From Rotaria socialis (Eukaryota; Rotifera; Eurotatoria; Philodinida; Philodinidae): a DNA stretch of 64,000 bases. The notes below the pieces were generated by a model. It had not been told where the DNA came from, made no database searches, and saw only the letters and a list, made by a program, of their open reading frames with translations. Where the stretch lies: NCBI GenBank assembly GCA_905331475.1, contig CAJNYU010002243.1:1-64000 (forward strand), in the 5' to 3' direction. This document shows, piece by piece, positions 34,583 to 46,416 of this stretch; within the stretch, counting starts at the first letter, position 1; each line of letters opens with the position of its first letter. A program made the position numbers and the translations under genes.

Positions 34583-36346
34583 ATGAGTTTAGAGTTATTG
34601 GCAAATGAACTCTTAGTTGATATATTCGAGTTTTTAAATGTTCACAATCTATTTCGTGCTTTTCATGGTTTAAATACTCGTATTGATCAACTGCTTTTAA
34701 TTCAACTTCAAAAATATTATCTCGATTTTCGTTCCATAACAAAACATGATTTTGAAGTTTTCTCTCAACAACATCTCACTTCTATTAATGATCGAATTAT
34801 TTCACTTCATATATCCGATGATATCGAAACACCAAATTTACCTGAACTTCTTCTCTCGCATGGTTATCGCATCAGTCAATTCATTCATTTGAAATCCCTT
34901 TCAATCGACTCTATCTCTTCTTTTGATCTATTAAATCAAATAATACTGCAATGTCATGAACTTTCATATCTAACACATCTAAACATAATGATACAAAATA
35001 ACCATGATCCAGAGGAAAATTTTCGCGATTTTATCAATAGTATTTGGAGTCTAACAAAACTTACTCATTGCAATCTAGATATTCGATATCCGTATGCGAC
35101 ATGGCTTCTTGAAATGTCAGCGTTTTCGAAGTCAATCAAATATTTATCTACTAGAAACATCAGCTATAATGAATATAATTTATCACATTTAATCAAACAT
35201 ACACCACAACTTCGAGGACTCGATATGAGTAGTATTGGTCTATTCTATAATCAATATCCTCGAGTTACATTTTCATCACTTATTTCATTGCATATGGTTG
35301 TGGAATGCGCATTAGAATTCATGAAAAATTTCTTTCAACGAATACCAAATTTATGTTATTTGACACTCGAAATAAATAATATGCATTTAGATGGACAAGC
35401 ATTGGAAAATATTTTTGTCAAATATTTTCACAATATTAAAACTTTTCGTTTTAAAATGACAGTTGAATTTTCACCATTGGAAGATTTAGAAGAACAAGTT
35501 GATCAATGTCTTGATTCATTTCGAAGTCATTATTGGATTGCAAAACATAAATTGTACGTTCAATGCGATTGGTGCCCCATGGATGTCAACAAGACTGGTC
35601 TTGTCTATAGTATACCTTATGCTTTTGATACATTTAATTATATAGATGGTAGGCAATCAAAGTCGACGAGTCCTTGCAATTTGAATAATAAATCTCGTAT
35701 TTCATCAAAAATCGTTCATTATGCTCATAATAAAATAGATTTTTCAAAATTTTCAATTCTTGATCCTGTTGAATTTGTTAACATTCGTCATCTTAAAATT
35801 AAACTTCCGTTCAATGATATATTTTGGTCACATATTCCAAGATTAGATCAATTGATTTCTTTGGATGTCAAATTAAGTCAAAATTTTGGTTATTCTCAAT
35901 TGCAAACATTCCTGGATCGAGCACCAAATCTTTATTCGTTACGTTTTTGTCATTTGAATAATTTCTCAATGAAATCATTCGGTATCAATAGTAGATCAAT
36001 TCGTCGACTGGAATTTTTTCAAAATTTTCAAGTTCGTCTAAAATATTTTAATAGTGAAGAATGTACTATTTTATCTAATTCATCGCTTGCTGCTCAATGT
36101 GAAGTTCTTTTGATTGATGTTGAAAATCGAACAGATATTCTTCAATTGATCAACGTTATGCCCAATCTTCGAGCGCTAAGTGTTCGTCCTAAGGATAATG
36201 AGAATAATCAACTTCAATCTTGGGAAATAACGGAAAATCTAATTGAATGGTTACATAAAAATTTGCCATCTAATTATACATATTCCATCACTCGAAATTT
36301 CTATAACTTGGCTCGTATTAGCATATGGCTTTCAACTGCATCCTAA
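34583..36346 (+). CDS. F-box-like leucine-rich protein, copy 1
   Basis: Single exon, 587 residues. The N terminus (LANELLVDIFEFLNVHNLFR) is an F-box, the Skp1-binding helix pair of SCF ubiquitin ligases. The rest is leucine-rich with irregular LRR-like strands. Mid-protein, about residues 312-331, lies the family motif SFRSHYWIAKHKLYVQCDW, shared in form with the other three copies here. I chose ATG 34583 rather than 34550 because LANELL begins at the same place in copy 2. Large divergent F-box families are a feature of bdelloid genomes; targets are unknown. It forms a tandem pair with copy 2, 1.17 kb downstream. Confidence 0.85.
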   Translation: MSLELLANELLVDIFEFLNVHNLFRAFHGLNTRIDQLLLIQLQKYYLDFRSITKHDFEVFSQQHLTSINDRIISLHISDDIETPNLPELLLSHGYRISQFIHLKSLSIDSISSFDLLNQIILQCHELSYLTHLNIMIQNNHDPEENFRDFINSIWSLTKLTHCNLDIRYPYATWLLEMSAFSKSIKYLSTRNISYNEYNLSHLIKHTPQLRGLDMSSIGLFYNQYPRVTFSSLISLHMVVECALEFMKNFFQRIPNLCYLTLEINNMHLDGQALENIFVKYFHNIKTFRFKMTVEFSPLEDLEEQVDQCLDSFRSHYWIAKHKLYVQCDWCPMDVNKTGLVYSIPYAFDTFNYIDGRQSKSTSPCNLNNKSRISSKIVHYAHNKIDFSKFSILDPVEFVNIRHLKIKLPFNDIFWSHIPRLDQLISLDVKLSQNFGYSQLQTFLDRAPNLYSLRFCHLNNFSMKSFGINSRSIRRLEFFQNFQVRLKYFNSEECTILSNSSLAAQCEVLLIDVENRTDILQLINVMPNLRALSVRPKDNENNQLQSWEITENLIEWLHKNLPSNYTYSITRNFYNLARISIWLSTAS

Positions 36347-37513
36347 CCAATACAAAACAAAAAAAGAATTTCTTACTTTTCTTTTGTGTGCAATGGAACC
36401 AATCTCTACGCAATAGTTTAAATGATATTTTTAACATAAAAGAATATGTCAAATATTTTATTGTCTTATTATGTGTGTCCTCTTCTCTCGATAATGCACG
36501 GAACTTTTTAGCATAATAAAAATTCATGAAGAATCAAAATCGAAAAATGTTTTACCATGTCGTACAAGCCAAAAAAATAAAATTAAGTTCTGGGAAATTT
36601 TCAGAATGTCCCAATACAATAATGAAATAGGACATATTACTAGAAAGTGTTTCTTTTCGATCATCGAAGCTGTTCGATGTGAGTTAAATTCAAATTATAT
36701 GTCACTGAAATGCTATATAGTATCTGGCAATCAACTGTCAAAACAAAAACAAAAAGTAAAAATATAGTGATAGCTGAATAGCTCCTAGATACGAATGCAA
36801 CGAGTCTCGAGTGCCAGACATTTTAAAATATGTACTATACAAAATAATAGACATGATGTTGTTTAGTCTAGTCTATAATCTGTAAATATTATATGCTAAT
36901 ACGACGGCAATAAAAAAAAGCAATACGATACGATTGTTGCGCGTTCTGTTGACATTCATAATTATCTACCGCATATGGAGAAAACCAATAGGCCCAGAGA
37001 AATAAAATAAAAATAAATATTGATCGTGTCATGGATTCATAAAATGAGGAAATTGGTAGAAAAATACTTTTGTGAATATGAAACTTGGAAACAATAAATT
37101 ACAAAAACTTACTGGGGAAATTGATTCATTGTTTTCATATAAATCAAGATAATTTTCATCTCATTAGCAAATCCAGTTTGTTTTTGCCTATAGTTGCAAT
37201 TAATAGTAGAGAAACGTTTAAAATCATACAGTTATTAATACATTCATAGACAGAATACAGGCGAATCGATGAGAGAGGGGAAATGTGTTGCTTAAGTATG
37301 AGTAAATCGAATAATCTCAATGGATAAAATCAAAGCTATCTTGATATTAGCGACATTAATGTATCTTTTGTATTCGCTATTCGTCATTTGCATTCACAGC
37401 ACGGAAGAAAATATTGCAAAGTAACCAGAAGAACGAAAGAAAACAAGATGCATTTTCCCCATGAATCACATGTAACAAGTATTTAGAATTTTAATTTTAG
37501 CTTACGAAGCGAA
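36347..37513. other. Spacer between tandem F-box genes
   Basis: About 1.17 kb, AT-rich, with no gene recognised. Confidence 0.45.
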
Positions 37514-39271
37514 ATGCGCTTCGAAAATTTGGCCAACGAACTTTTATTGGACTTATTTGAATATATTGATGTTATTCATCTTTTTCATGCTTTTCATAAT
37601 CTTAATGCTCGTTTCGATGAACTTCTTGTCACTAGGTTGCATGCCTTCGATCTCGATTTTCGATCCATATCCAAATATAATTTTGACAATTTTTGTCAAC
37701 AATATCTACCAAATATTACGCAAAAAATCAAATCACTTCATCTATCTGACAATGAAGAAACGCCGAATCTATCAAAATTATTTCTTTCATATGGTTTTAC
37801 TATCAATCAATTCTTTAATTTAAAATCTTTTTCTTTGTACAATATTCAATCATTCGAAATATTCAATCAATTAATAATACAATGCATTCGACTTCCTTAT
37901 CTAACACATCTACATATGATAAAATGCTTTTTTAATTATCGTGATAATGAAATACAATATTTGATGAATAATATTTGGCGTCTTCCAAAATTGACTCATT
38001 GCATTCTCGATCAAGTTACATCGAGAAAAATGCGATTGTTTGATATTAGCATTATTTCGACTTCGATTAAATGTTTGACTTTCAAAAATATTACATGTGA
38101 TTTTAGAGATCTCTCTCATATATTCGAATATACATCATGTCTCGAACAACTTTCTATCAATTTAATATATGGTTTTCCCAATCAACAATTACAATCTCCT
38201 ATCTATTCGATTATTTCTCTAAAAATTTTATATCACGGTTGTATAGAAGTTTTAATCAATCTCTTTCAAAATCTACCAAATTTAATTCATTTAACATTAG
38301 AAACATTTGACATGTACTGCGATGGATACGAATGGGAAAAAATTCTCGTAAGTTATTTACCGACAATTGAACATTTCAAATTAAAAATGAATCTAAATTT
38401 TCCCTATAATAACAATTTAAATCAACAAGCCGAAGAATTACTCAATACATTTCGAACTTCTTTTTGGCTTGTAGAACATCAATGGTTTGTTCGATGTGAT
38501 TGGGATCCATTTAATATATTTTATAATGGTATGCTCTATACATTACCCTATAATTTTGGCGATTGCTTTTATTTTGATGCCGTCTCATCTAAATCGACTT
38601 GTCCTGTGGATACAGAGTACTGGTCATACGATCATGTAACAACATTGTCACATAAAAATCCAGAAAACGATTCATCGAAAGATTCAATTATTTTTTCTGC
38701 TCGTTTCTCAAAGATACGCCATTTGAAAATTAGTTTTCCATTCAATGAAAAATTTTGGTCATGTATTTCAGCACTGAATAGATTACAATCAATTAATATA
38801 ACACTTCTATCGACTGATTTTGGTTATTCTCAATTACAAGACTTTCTAAATCAAACATTACATCTGTACTCCGTAAAATTATCTCATTTAAAAAATCTAT
38901 CAATGCAATTTTTTACCGTGACAAGTCCATCGATTCGTAAACTTAATTTAATTGCAAAATCTAAATCATCCATTAGATATTTTACTAGAAATGAATGTTC
39001 AGTACTAGTTCATACGTCGCTTATACTTCAATGTGAAGTGCTTTTAATTGGTATTAAAGAACGATCAGACATTATTGAACTTATGAATGCAATACCGAAT
39101 CTTCGAACATTTGTATGTCATTGTAACGATGATGAATACAATGTTTGGAGTTCATCATCGACAAATGATGAATTTATCGAATGGTTACAAAGTCGTTTGC
39201 CATCTAAATATTTGATTAGTCGAGATGAGAAACATCCATATCTGCTTCGATTTTGGATTTATAGAAAATAG
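37514..39271 (+). CDS. F-box-like leucine-rich protein, copy 2
   Basis: Single exon, 585 residues. It is clearly paralogous to copy 1 along its whole length: FENLANELLLDLFEYIDV at the start, YLTHLHMIKC and WRLPKLTHCILD after about 150 residues, TFRTSFWLVEHQWFVRCDWD in the middle, and FGYSQLQDFLNQTLHLYS in the last third. Divergence is high, so the duplication is old or evolution is fast. The F-box suggests an SCF substrate receptor, with the irregular leucine-rich region as the recognition surface. No signal peptide or membrane segment was seen. Confidence 0.85.
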   Translation: MRFENLANELLLDLFEYIDVIHLFHAFHNLNARFDELLVTRLHAFDLDFRSISKYNFDNFCQQYLPNITQKIKSLHLSDNEETPNLSKLFLSYGFTINQFFNLKSFSLYNIQSFEIFNQLIIQCIRLPYLTHLHMIKCFFNYRDNEIQYLMNNIWRLPKLTHCILDQVTSRKMRLFDISIISTSIKCLTFKNITCDFRDLSHIFEYTSCLEQLSINLIYGFPNQQLQSPIYSIISLKILYHGCIEVLINLFQNLPNLIHLTLETFDMYCDGYEWEKILVSYLPTIEHFKLKMNLNFPYNNNLNQQAEELLNTFRTSFWLVEHQWFVRCDWDPFNIFYNGMLYTLPYNFGDCFYFDAVSSKSTCPVDTEYWSYDHVTTLSHKNPENDSSKDSIIFSARFSKIRHLKISFPFNEKFWSCISALNRLQSINITLLSTDFGYSQLQDFLNQTLHLYSVKLSHLKNLSMQFFTVTSPSIRKLNLIAKSKSSIRYFTRNECSVLVHTSLILQCEVLLIGIKERSDIIELMNAIPNLRTFVCHCNDDEYNVWSSSSTNDEFIEWLQSRLPSKYLISRDEKHPYLLRFWIYRK

Positions 39272-42140
39272 TCTAATAAAGCTGCATTTTTTTTAATTAT
39301 TACTCATTACTCGTATATTAGTATTACATGTAGATGATATATTTGTTTTTTGCTTCAATTTCTCCAAGTATTTTCAAGCAATCTGTATTATCACAGCGAT
39401 TGAAAGTCGCAATCAATGTAAATAGAAAAAAAATGATTTACTTTGTTTCTAGGACTCGTACAGCTCTATTTTCTTCTTTTTCTTTTTCTTTTTTTTACCG
39501 ATACATCACCGTGATGTAGGACGATTACACCGGTTTACTGATAGGGAATATTTGATGCAAAAAAAAAGCTCAAACTGTGTTTCATATTTACAAAAGTATC
39601 AAAACGTTTAGTACACGTTGTGGTTGTCAATCAGTATTCTTTTACTTCATCACGTAATACGATACGATGAATGAGGGTTCGAATTCATTCTTATTGTAGT
39701 TTTCTACTCTATTAATTACTTCGCAGAGAAAAAGAAACTATCAATTTTATTTCATCTAGTGAAAAAACAAATGACCGAGAAGTTTTCCAAACAAATAGAA
39801 ACAAACGATATTCAAATATTTGAAGAAGCAAAAAGAAACTTGAAACATAAACGACAATATTTAAACAATGATACCATTGTTTAACTTAAAGTTGGTCGAA
39901 AAACAAAGCATTATGATATGAAAATAACAAACCCATTACAACTCATGTGTAGCAACGTTGAAACGTTTTGAAGACTTAAATATATGTATTATCGTGAAAT
40001 ATATGCTTGTTCCTATCTTGGGTAGCATATCGATACGTGGATATATACCTGGTACAGTATGTGAGAAAAGCATTGCCTATTTACGACATACTCATCTCTT
40101 ATATAGATATATTATTTTCAAATTCAACTAATGATGACATCATACCATTGTCTTTGATATTTTTCTAATGAACATTTTTTGTTGAAAGAGTACATGTATG
40201 GTTGAATCATTCGATTGAATAAATATGAATTCTTAGTTTCATTATATAAGTTCCTGTCGAACCGATTGTGAGTACGATTACTAGAAGAATAGTGTTACAG
40301 TAAAATAATTGTTGCTTTGATCTGGCAATGATGTTAAAGTTGCAGACAAATACGAGAAGTATCAATAGATTTTCTCCGATCAAGTTCTATTATTAATTTC
40401 TATTGGTTAATTATATGAATGCAGGAAGATTGAAGAATGTAGAGTAACATTTTTGTCGCCTCTTTTTTCTAACTTTTGAGTACTCTTTTTACTAGGTTAA
40501 TGCTCACTAGATTGAAGGATAGACAATCGGAAAAAATGACATCGTGTAACTATTTATTTGTGTCAATGCTTTGTTTCTCTCGCTACTATATATATTACAC
40601 AGCACATTAGTCACTTTCACTGCTAGTCATGACATGCAGTGTATACTTTGAACGATGACATTTAGGAATGTTCATTACGATAAGCACTTCTATGAATAAT
40701 TTTCATTAAGTATTGGCTCAGCACGTCGTAGGTTTTTTTTTCAAAATAATATTTCTTTAATGAAAAATGTTAATATTTGTTAGTTATATGGTAGGTATAC
40801 AAAATAGCGTCCTGTGGATTTGAATACTTTCTATTCCGACTTCAGAAAAATATTATTTATGAAATTCTTTCGTGATTCTGACTTTAAAAAAAGGTTAGAA
40901 GTAGTTTTTTTTACTCGTATATATACTTTTGGAAATCTAAATAGTGGGTTAAAACGGAGAAATTCTTTCTCATTACAATAGTTCTAATCGTTTCAGTATG
41001 CATAATATCGACTAGCTCTATAAAACTCAAAACAAGTCTTTTAATATTCAGAGCCCTGAAAATAAAGGTTTTTTTATATGGGTGTAGTTCCTTCACAAAT
41101 TTTATAGAAAATGCGATAGCGACTTTTTTCATAAAGAATCTACTGTTCTGTATAGAGTAAAGAAAGTGTTTTGGATCCTATACTGTTATTATCTTCTAAG
41201 ATTTGATTCCTCTTGAATAACTGTCGAAAAAAGAACATTTTTTGGTCTTACTGTACTTTGAATTCTTACCATAAGACGACTAGATTGATATTCGTACAAA
41301 CGTGTATGTATCTAAAGAAAAATCATGAGTTTCGATTTTTGAAAGTTTCTTGATAGTCCAGTAGAAAGGAAGATTAGCGAATAAATGAAGATTGAAAAAT
41401 CGAACTATTGTTTTCTTTCATATACACGTCTGTATTCTCTACTAAGTACTACCATCTGTTATAATCTATTCGTTTTAATTCTCCCATTTGTCAAAGTCGG
41501 TATTTTTTGTTTTTTTCTTGTGGCGTTTTTTTTTCAAATTAAAACTATTTCAGAATTTCTGCTATTAGTTCTTACTCTATGATATCACATAAAATAATTC
41601 CACATTGTAGCAGTTTTAAAAGAGAATGGTTCAACAATAGAAAAAAAATCTACTTTGACAAAGGGTGAACACGCTGATGCCGGAAATCGTTTATAACTTG
41701 ACTCTTCTGTTGGTTTCACAGATACAAAACTGCCAGAAATTAAGGAAATGTGAAGAAGATATTACGACGATGTGGATTGAAACTCGATAGAGACTCTCTA
41801 TTCATTGCACTTCATTAATATGAAAGCATTAATATGCAGACGACTGAAATCAAAGGTTAAATACGTTCAAGAAATCAACCATACTCTTTTCATTGAACTT
41901 ATTGCGCTGGCTTTAAACCCTCACAGTGACTAACATAAAAATATATCGTTCTAATACATAACCACAGATTTTAAAAGTAAGATATTTTTTCTCTATTACT
42001 TGATTCAAAAGAGAATTGCAAATTATTGAAACCTGTCAAAAAATACATCATTTCGGTTTTTCTTTTAAGATTAATTTATTCGATTGACAAGTTTTATCAC
42101 AAACAAAAATATCAAACTAATATTTCAACAATTTACTCCA
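39272..42140. other. Long gene-poor stretch
   Basis: About 2.9 kb. I see no supported gene, RNA or clear repeat. Short frames at 39334, 40911 and 41385 lack coding character. Confidence 0.4.
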
Positions 42141-43853
42141 ATGAATAAAATAATATCTGGCTCAAAATTAGACCCACACCATGTAAAACTCCAAGGTAAT
42201 TGGACGGCGGTATAACACTGCTAAGTTCTATGACTTTAATGTTCTACAAATATTCTAGTATTAAATGAATTAAGTAATCCCAGTGTTGTGAATTATGAAG
42301 AAAGTAATCAACAATCGCAAGCTATTCCAGTAAACATCAGAGTTACTTTCCTTCGTATTGGTAGGTATTGTTTGAGATTTCTAGCATTGAATCTCATTCG
42401 ATTTTATCCACTTCTTAGGTGAAATCGACACATTAAATGAGAGGTATCAAGCTCAAGCAGCTATCGATGCTCGATGGCTGGTCAATTATAATCTTCTAAC
42501 ACGTCAACTATCACGAAATGATAAACAACGTTTAGATGAAGGAAAATCAGTGACTCTTGTTAAGTATACCGATTCTAATTGGCATCCTCAATTGTTCATC
42601 GAAAATGCCCTTGGTGATCTCAAAGAACAAATTACTTATAGTGCTAAGAAATCAAACGATCAATTTGTCTATATTTGCGAACATCGGGAGATCAAAGCAC
42701 TTTTGTGGGAAAAATTAGAATTACATCATTTTCCATGTGACGTTCAAGAATTATCGATTTCAGTTGGTTCAATGCTTTACGATGATAAGGTAATCTTGGT
42801 AGCTGATCATCTACGCCTAAGTGGAATCAACCGTGAAACATTTGTTGACCAACAAGAATGGTTTCTTTACGAGCATGTTATTAGTGAGCAACGTTTTGTG
42901 AAAGAGTTTTTGATGGACGACAACGATGATGCAGTGGAAGAACATTCAAAAAGCCAAAATGAACGAAAACGATCCTTCTTGGTAATTTCGTGCCATGCAG
43001 GTAACATGAATCATTGATAGGATTGCAGAAATTTAAGAGTCTTGATTCGATTGTATGTCACATAGGAGGGGTCTATCAGACTAACTTCTCATTGAGTATA
43101 ATTTGATTTAATGATAATATAGAACAGTAGTATTTGTTAGAAAGTTTGCAATGATTTTTCTTTTTTGTATAATAGCTCGACGATCAGAATATTTCTATTG
43201 GAATGGCTATTGTTTAATGTGTCTTATCACCATATGTGGATTTTGCATATTTTGTATTCCACCGACGTAAAAAACATCTGTACGATTTATTAAATGTCGG
43301 TCAGATCGATATTTTATTTAGGCTGCCACAAAATCGTCTCCAAATTGGTGTTACACTTCTTCTTACCTCGATAACTTTTCGCTGGACAGTCAATAGATCG
43401 CTAGTAGGTGTACTAAATTTAGAGTTCGAATACATATATCAGATGCGTTTTTATATTTTTTAGCCTACTATTTCATATCTGACATCGTTAGATAAGTATT
43501 CAATCATATCTATATTCATTTTGGTCATCCTATGTATTTGGCATGCAGCAATGGGAGCAGCAGTGTTCATAGCGAAGCGCTATCCAAATATTGACACTGA
43601 TGATAAGTTCGTATGGATTGATCGATATGCATTATTCGGTTTTCTCGGCGCATTTTTTATCATGCACATGGCCATGCTAGTGTGGCTCTTTTTAGTTCCA
43701 CTTGCTTATCGGCGACAAATGGAACGAAACGATCAAGAGTATCATATTAAAAATCGTGCTAAATCAAAATCTTTAGCAGGAAAAATGGCTTCTCGAACTG
43801 TAACGACAGCCAATGGTAGACAATGTTTACCTTCCGCTAATCAAAGAAGTTAA
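42141..43853 (+). CDS. Pentameric ligand-gated ion channel subunit, Cys-less
   Basis: Six exons (42141-42195, 42259-42360, 42419-43000, 43176-43266, 43322-43403, 43464-43853) join in phase to 433 residues. The extracellular half has NIRVTFLRIGEIDTLNERYQ, the loop WHPQLFIENALGD and HHFPCDVQELSI, which replaces the usual FPFDxQxC. Both cysteines of the Cys-loop are absent. M1 is YFYWNGYCLMCLITICGF, M2 about RLQIGVTLLLTSITFRWTV, M3 SIISIFILVILCIWHAA and M4 ALFGFLGAFFIMHMAML. The layout is that of the GABA/glycine/nicotinic superfamily, but Cys-less as in prokaryotic and some invertebrate members. The ligand and ion selectivity cannot be read safely. I found no obvious signal peptide, so an upstream exon may be missing. 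Confidence 0.85.
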
Positions 43854-46416
43854 TAATTTCAACACTAAAATTAAACAGAACTACAACTTGTTAACATTCA
43901 ATTATTATCTTTCATTTCCATTAATCATTCTTTGAATTCAATATAAATATTTTTAATTGATTAATAGAAACTTTTTCTTGTCGTGTATATTTCAAAAAAA
44001 CAAACAGATGCAAGGATCAAAACATCTTTGGGATAAGTGAAATCTAGCAAAAATCAGATTAGGTTAGGTTACGATGGTTTTCTTTTCTTCGTTCAATATC
44101 ACACCCACACCTTCAAGATACCTAATATCATAGAATGTAATTAATATATTAACAAATGCCAGCACTTTGTTGATCGATTGGTTTCAGTTCAACTGCATGT
44201 TGCGTAACTAGTTATTCACAATCAGGCATTATTGCTTGATTATCTGTACTTTTAAGATGCCAGTAATGTGAGGTTACAAAAACAAATTATATTTTAGCTA
44301 AAAACATGAATTATATTTAAATCAAATTTTTTGTCCTCTGAGAATAAATGAAAATAAACAGCTGAGAGTTTGCACTTTTTTGTCGAACACAATTTTCGTC
44401 GACAATTTTTGCTGCTGCTTCTCTCAATAATAGTAACAAGAAATGAAAAACAAGGTGCATCATATAACTTAAAGAAACGAAAATGTTTTATTTTCTATAG
44501 ACGAATAATAATGGCCAGCCTCTCAAGTTTCTTGCTCTTTTAAGTATTCGATTAAAATAAACCGCTACCTTGAAATATATTTATTTGTTCGAAATGTAAA
44601 TAGTGGATTGAAGGAAAAAGAAAATTCTTTTTATAAATCAGACTTTGTACAGATCAAAACAATCCTGTAATATATGTGATCATATACTTTCTAAATAGAG
44701 TCATAGGATCAGCGTCCACAATATCGAATTACATTTAAGTAAACTTGCAAGCAAAAAAAAATATGCACAACTAACAATTAGATATTTTTCTCCGATGATA
44801 TGTCTGCCCTTTTATTTAGCAATGTGCCATGTATCATTTTGACAATCGAATATGTTCTATAGATTGTTTTTTTTCCTATCATTTGACATCCTGAATATAT
44901 ATTATTCTACGATGAATTGATTACCATACATAAAAAAAAAACTATTAATATTCAAACAGAATACTAAAGTATACAAATACTCACTTCCATTTTCTCTGAC
45001 ATATTCAATAAATTTACATCTGTTAAACAATGAGCACAAATAGTAGTAAATCTGACATATTTGAGAAGAGTCATTGATAATCTCTAAAATTTATGAGATT
45101 CCAGTCCTATTCTAACTGAAATAATTCATTTTACATTCGCTCATCTCTTCAGCTGTGTTCTGTTAGTATTTATTATTATTCATTTATTGCAAGAATTAAA
45201 GATACACAATCATGAGTAGTAATCTAACTATGATCATCAAATAAAGTGGTATATAATATCATATAATCACAGTACAATCGAATTATTATACTCGATATGA
45301 TAAGAACTTCAAGTGTATAAATTGTTTGAAATGATAAATTTTTGAGTGTTACTTGCATTAGAAACGAGTCTCGCAAGTTTTTACTGATTAGTGGACGTCA
45401 ATCACTGTTGGAAATCACAGCGTATGAAATTAATGCTCATTAAACAAATTTCGTTTCTTGAACAACTGCTACATTCTTAAGTATAAGATTTTGCAGTGTT
45501 CGATAACATACTAAGAATGCCTTCAAAGTATACTATGAAAGGCAGTATCAAAATATTGAATTCAACTAGTCTCTCCAGTTGAGTTTTTAGTCTCTTAGTT
45601 CTTACGGTAATCTTTGATGATTGTAAAACAGCTGAAAAAATGCCGATAAATACTTTACTACATATTAATACGAATTATTCTTGTTTGAGAAGTTCAACGA
45701 GTAGACGAACTATTTTGTAGTGAAAAATAGATTACAAAGAAGAAATTACTTGTGGTTTTAATACGAAATAAAAACATCGTAGAAGACATACGATCGACTT
45801 GTACCAATTGGTGCTCAATAGATTCTATGATGTTCTTTTATACTAGCTATGTTTTCATAAGAAAAATATAAATGATATATTTCTTTGCCCCTAAAATGCG
45901 AATTTTTTCATTTTATTACTAGAATATAAATAAATTCTTTTTATTTCATACATCGAAACAAAAATTAACATAAATGAATTTAAAATGTAGTGAATATATT
46001 CAAAAAAACAATTCGCATCAAAATTGTTAAAAAAATACATGTGTACAGTTTCATTTCATCCGTGTCAATTGACTTTACAAATTTCATGCATTTTTCATCT
46101 CATTTTCTTTACTTCCATATAAATTTTTCTTTTTGCGACAAGCGTAGAGATGTCGATTGCTGATGATTGTGCCTTTTTTTTTGTTTTCAACTTCTAAATT
46201 CTAACTTCAATAGTGTCTCTTTTGACTTTTTTTCTTACCACAACAATTCTGATTTTTTCTTCTGTGTTTTTTTTTTAATTGACAGAAAGAAAGAAAAATA
46301 ACAAGCAAAAAAACAACACAATAAAAACGTCGAGGACATCGCCTCGCTTCAGTATTCATTTAACCAGAACGATACTTACACACTAAGCCGTTCTTTGTAT
46401 CATTTCATGCAAGATC
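43854..46416. other. Long gene-poor stretch
   Basis: About 2.6 kb between the channel and the transporter. No gene, RNA or repeat of note. The last 300 nt carry pyrimidine-rich runs that may belong to the transporter promoter or 5' UTR. Confidence 0.4.
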
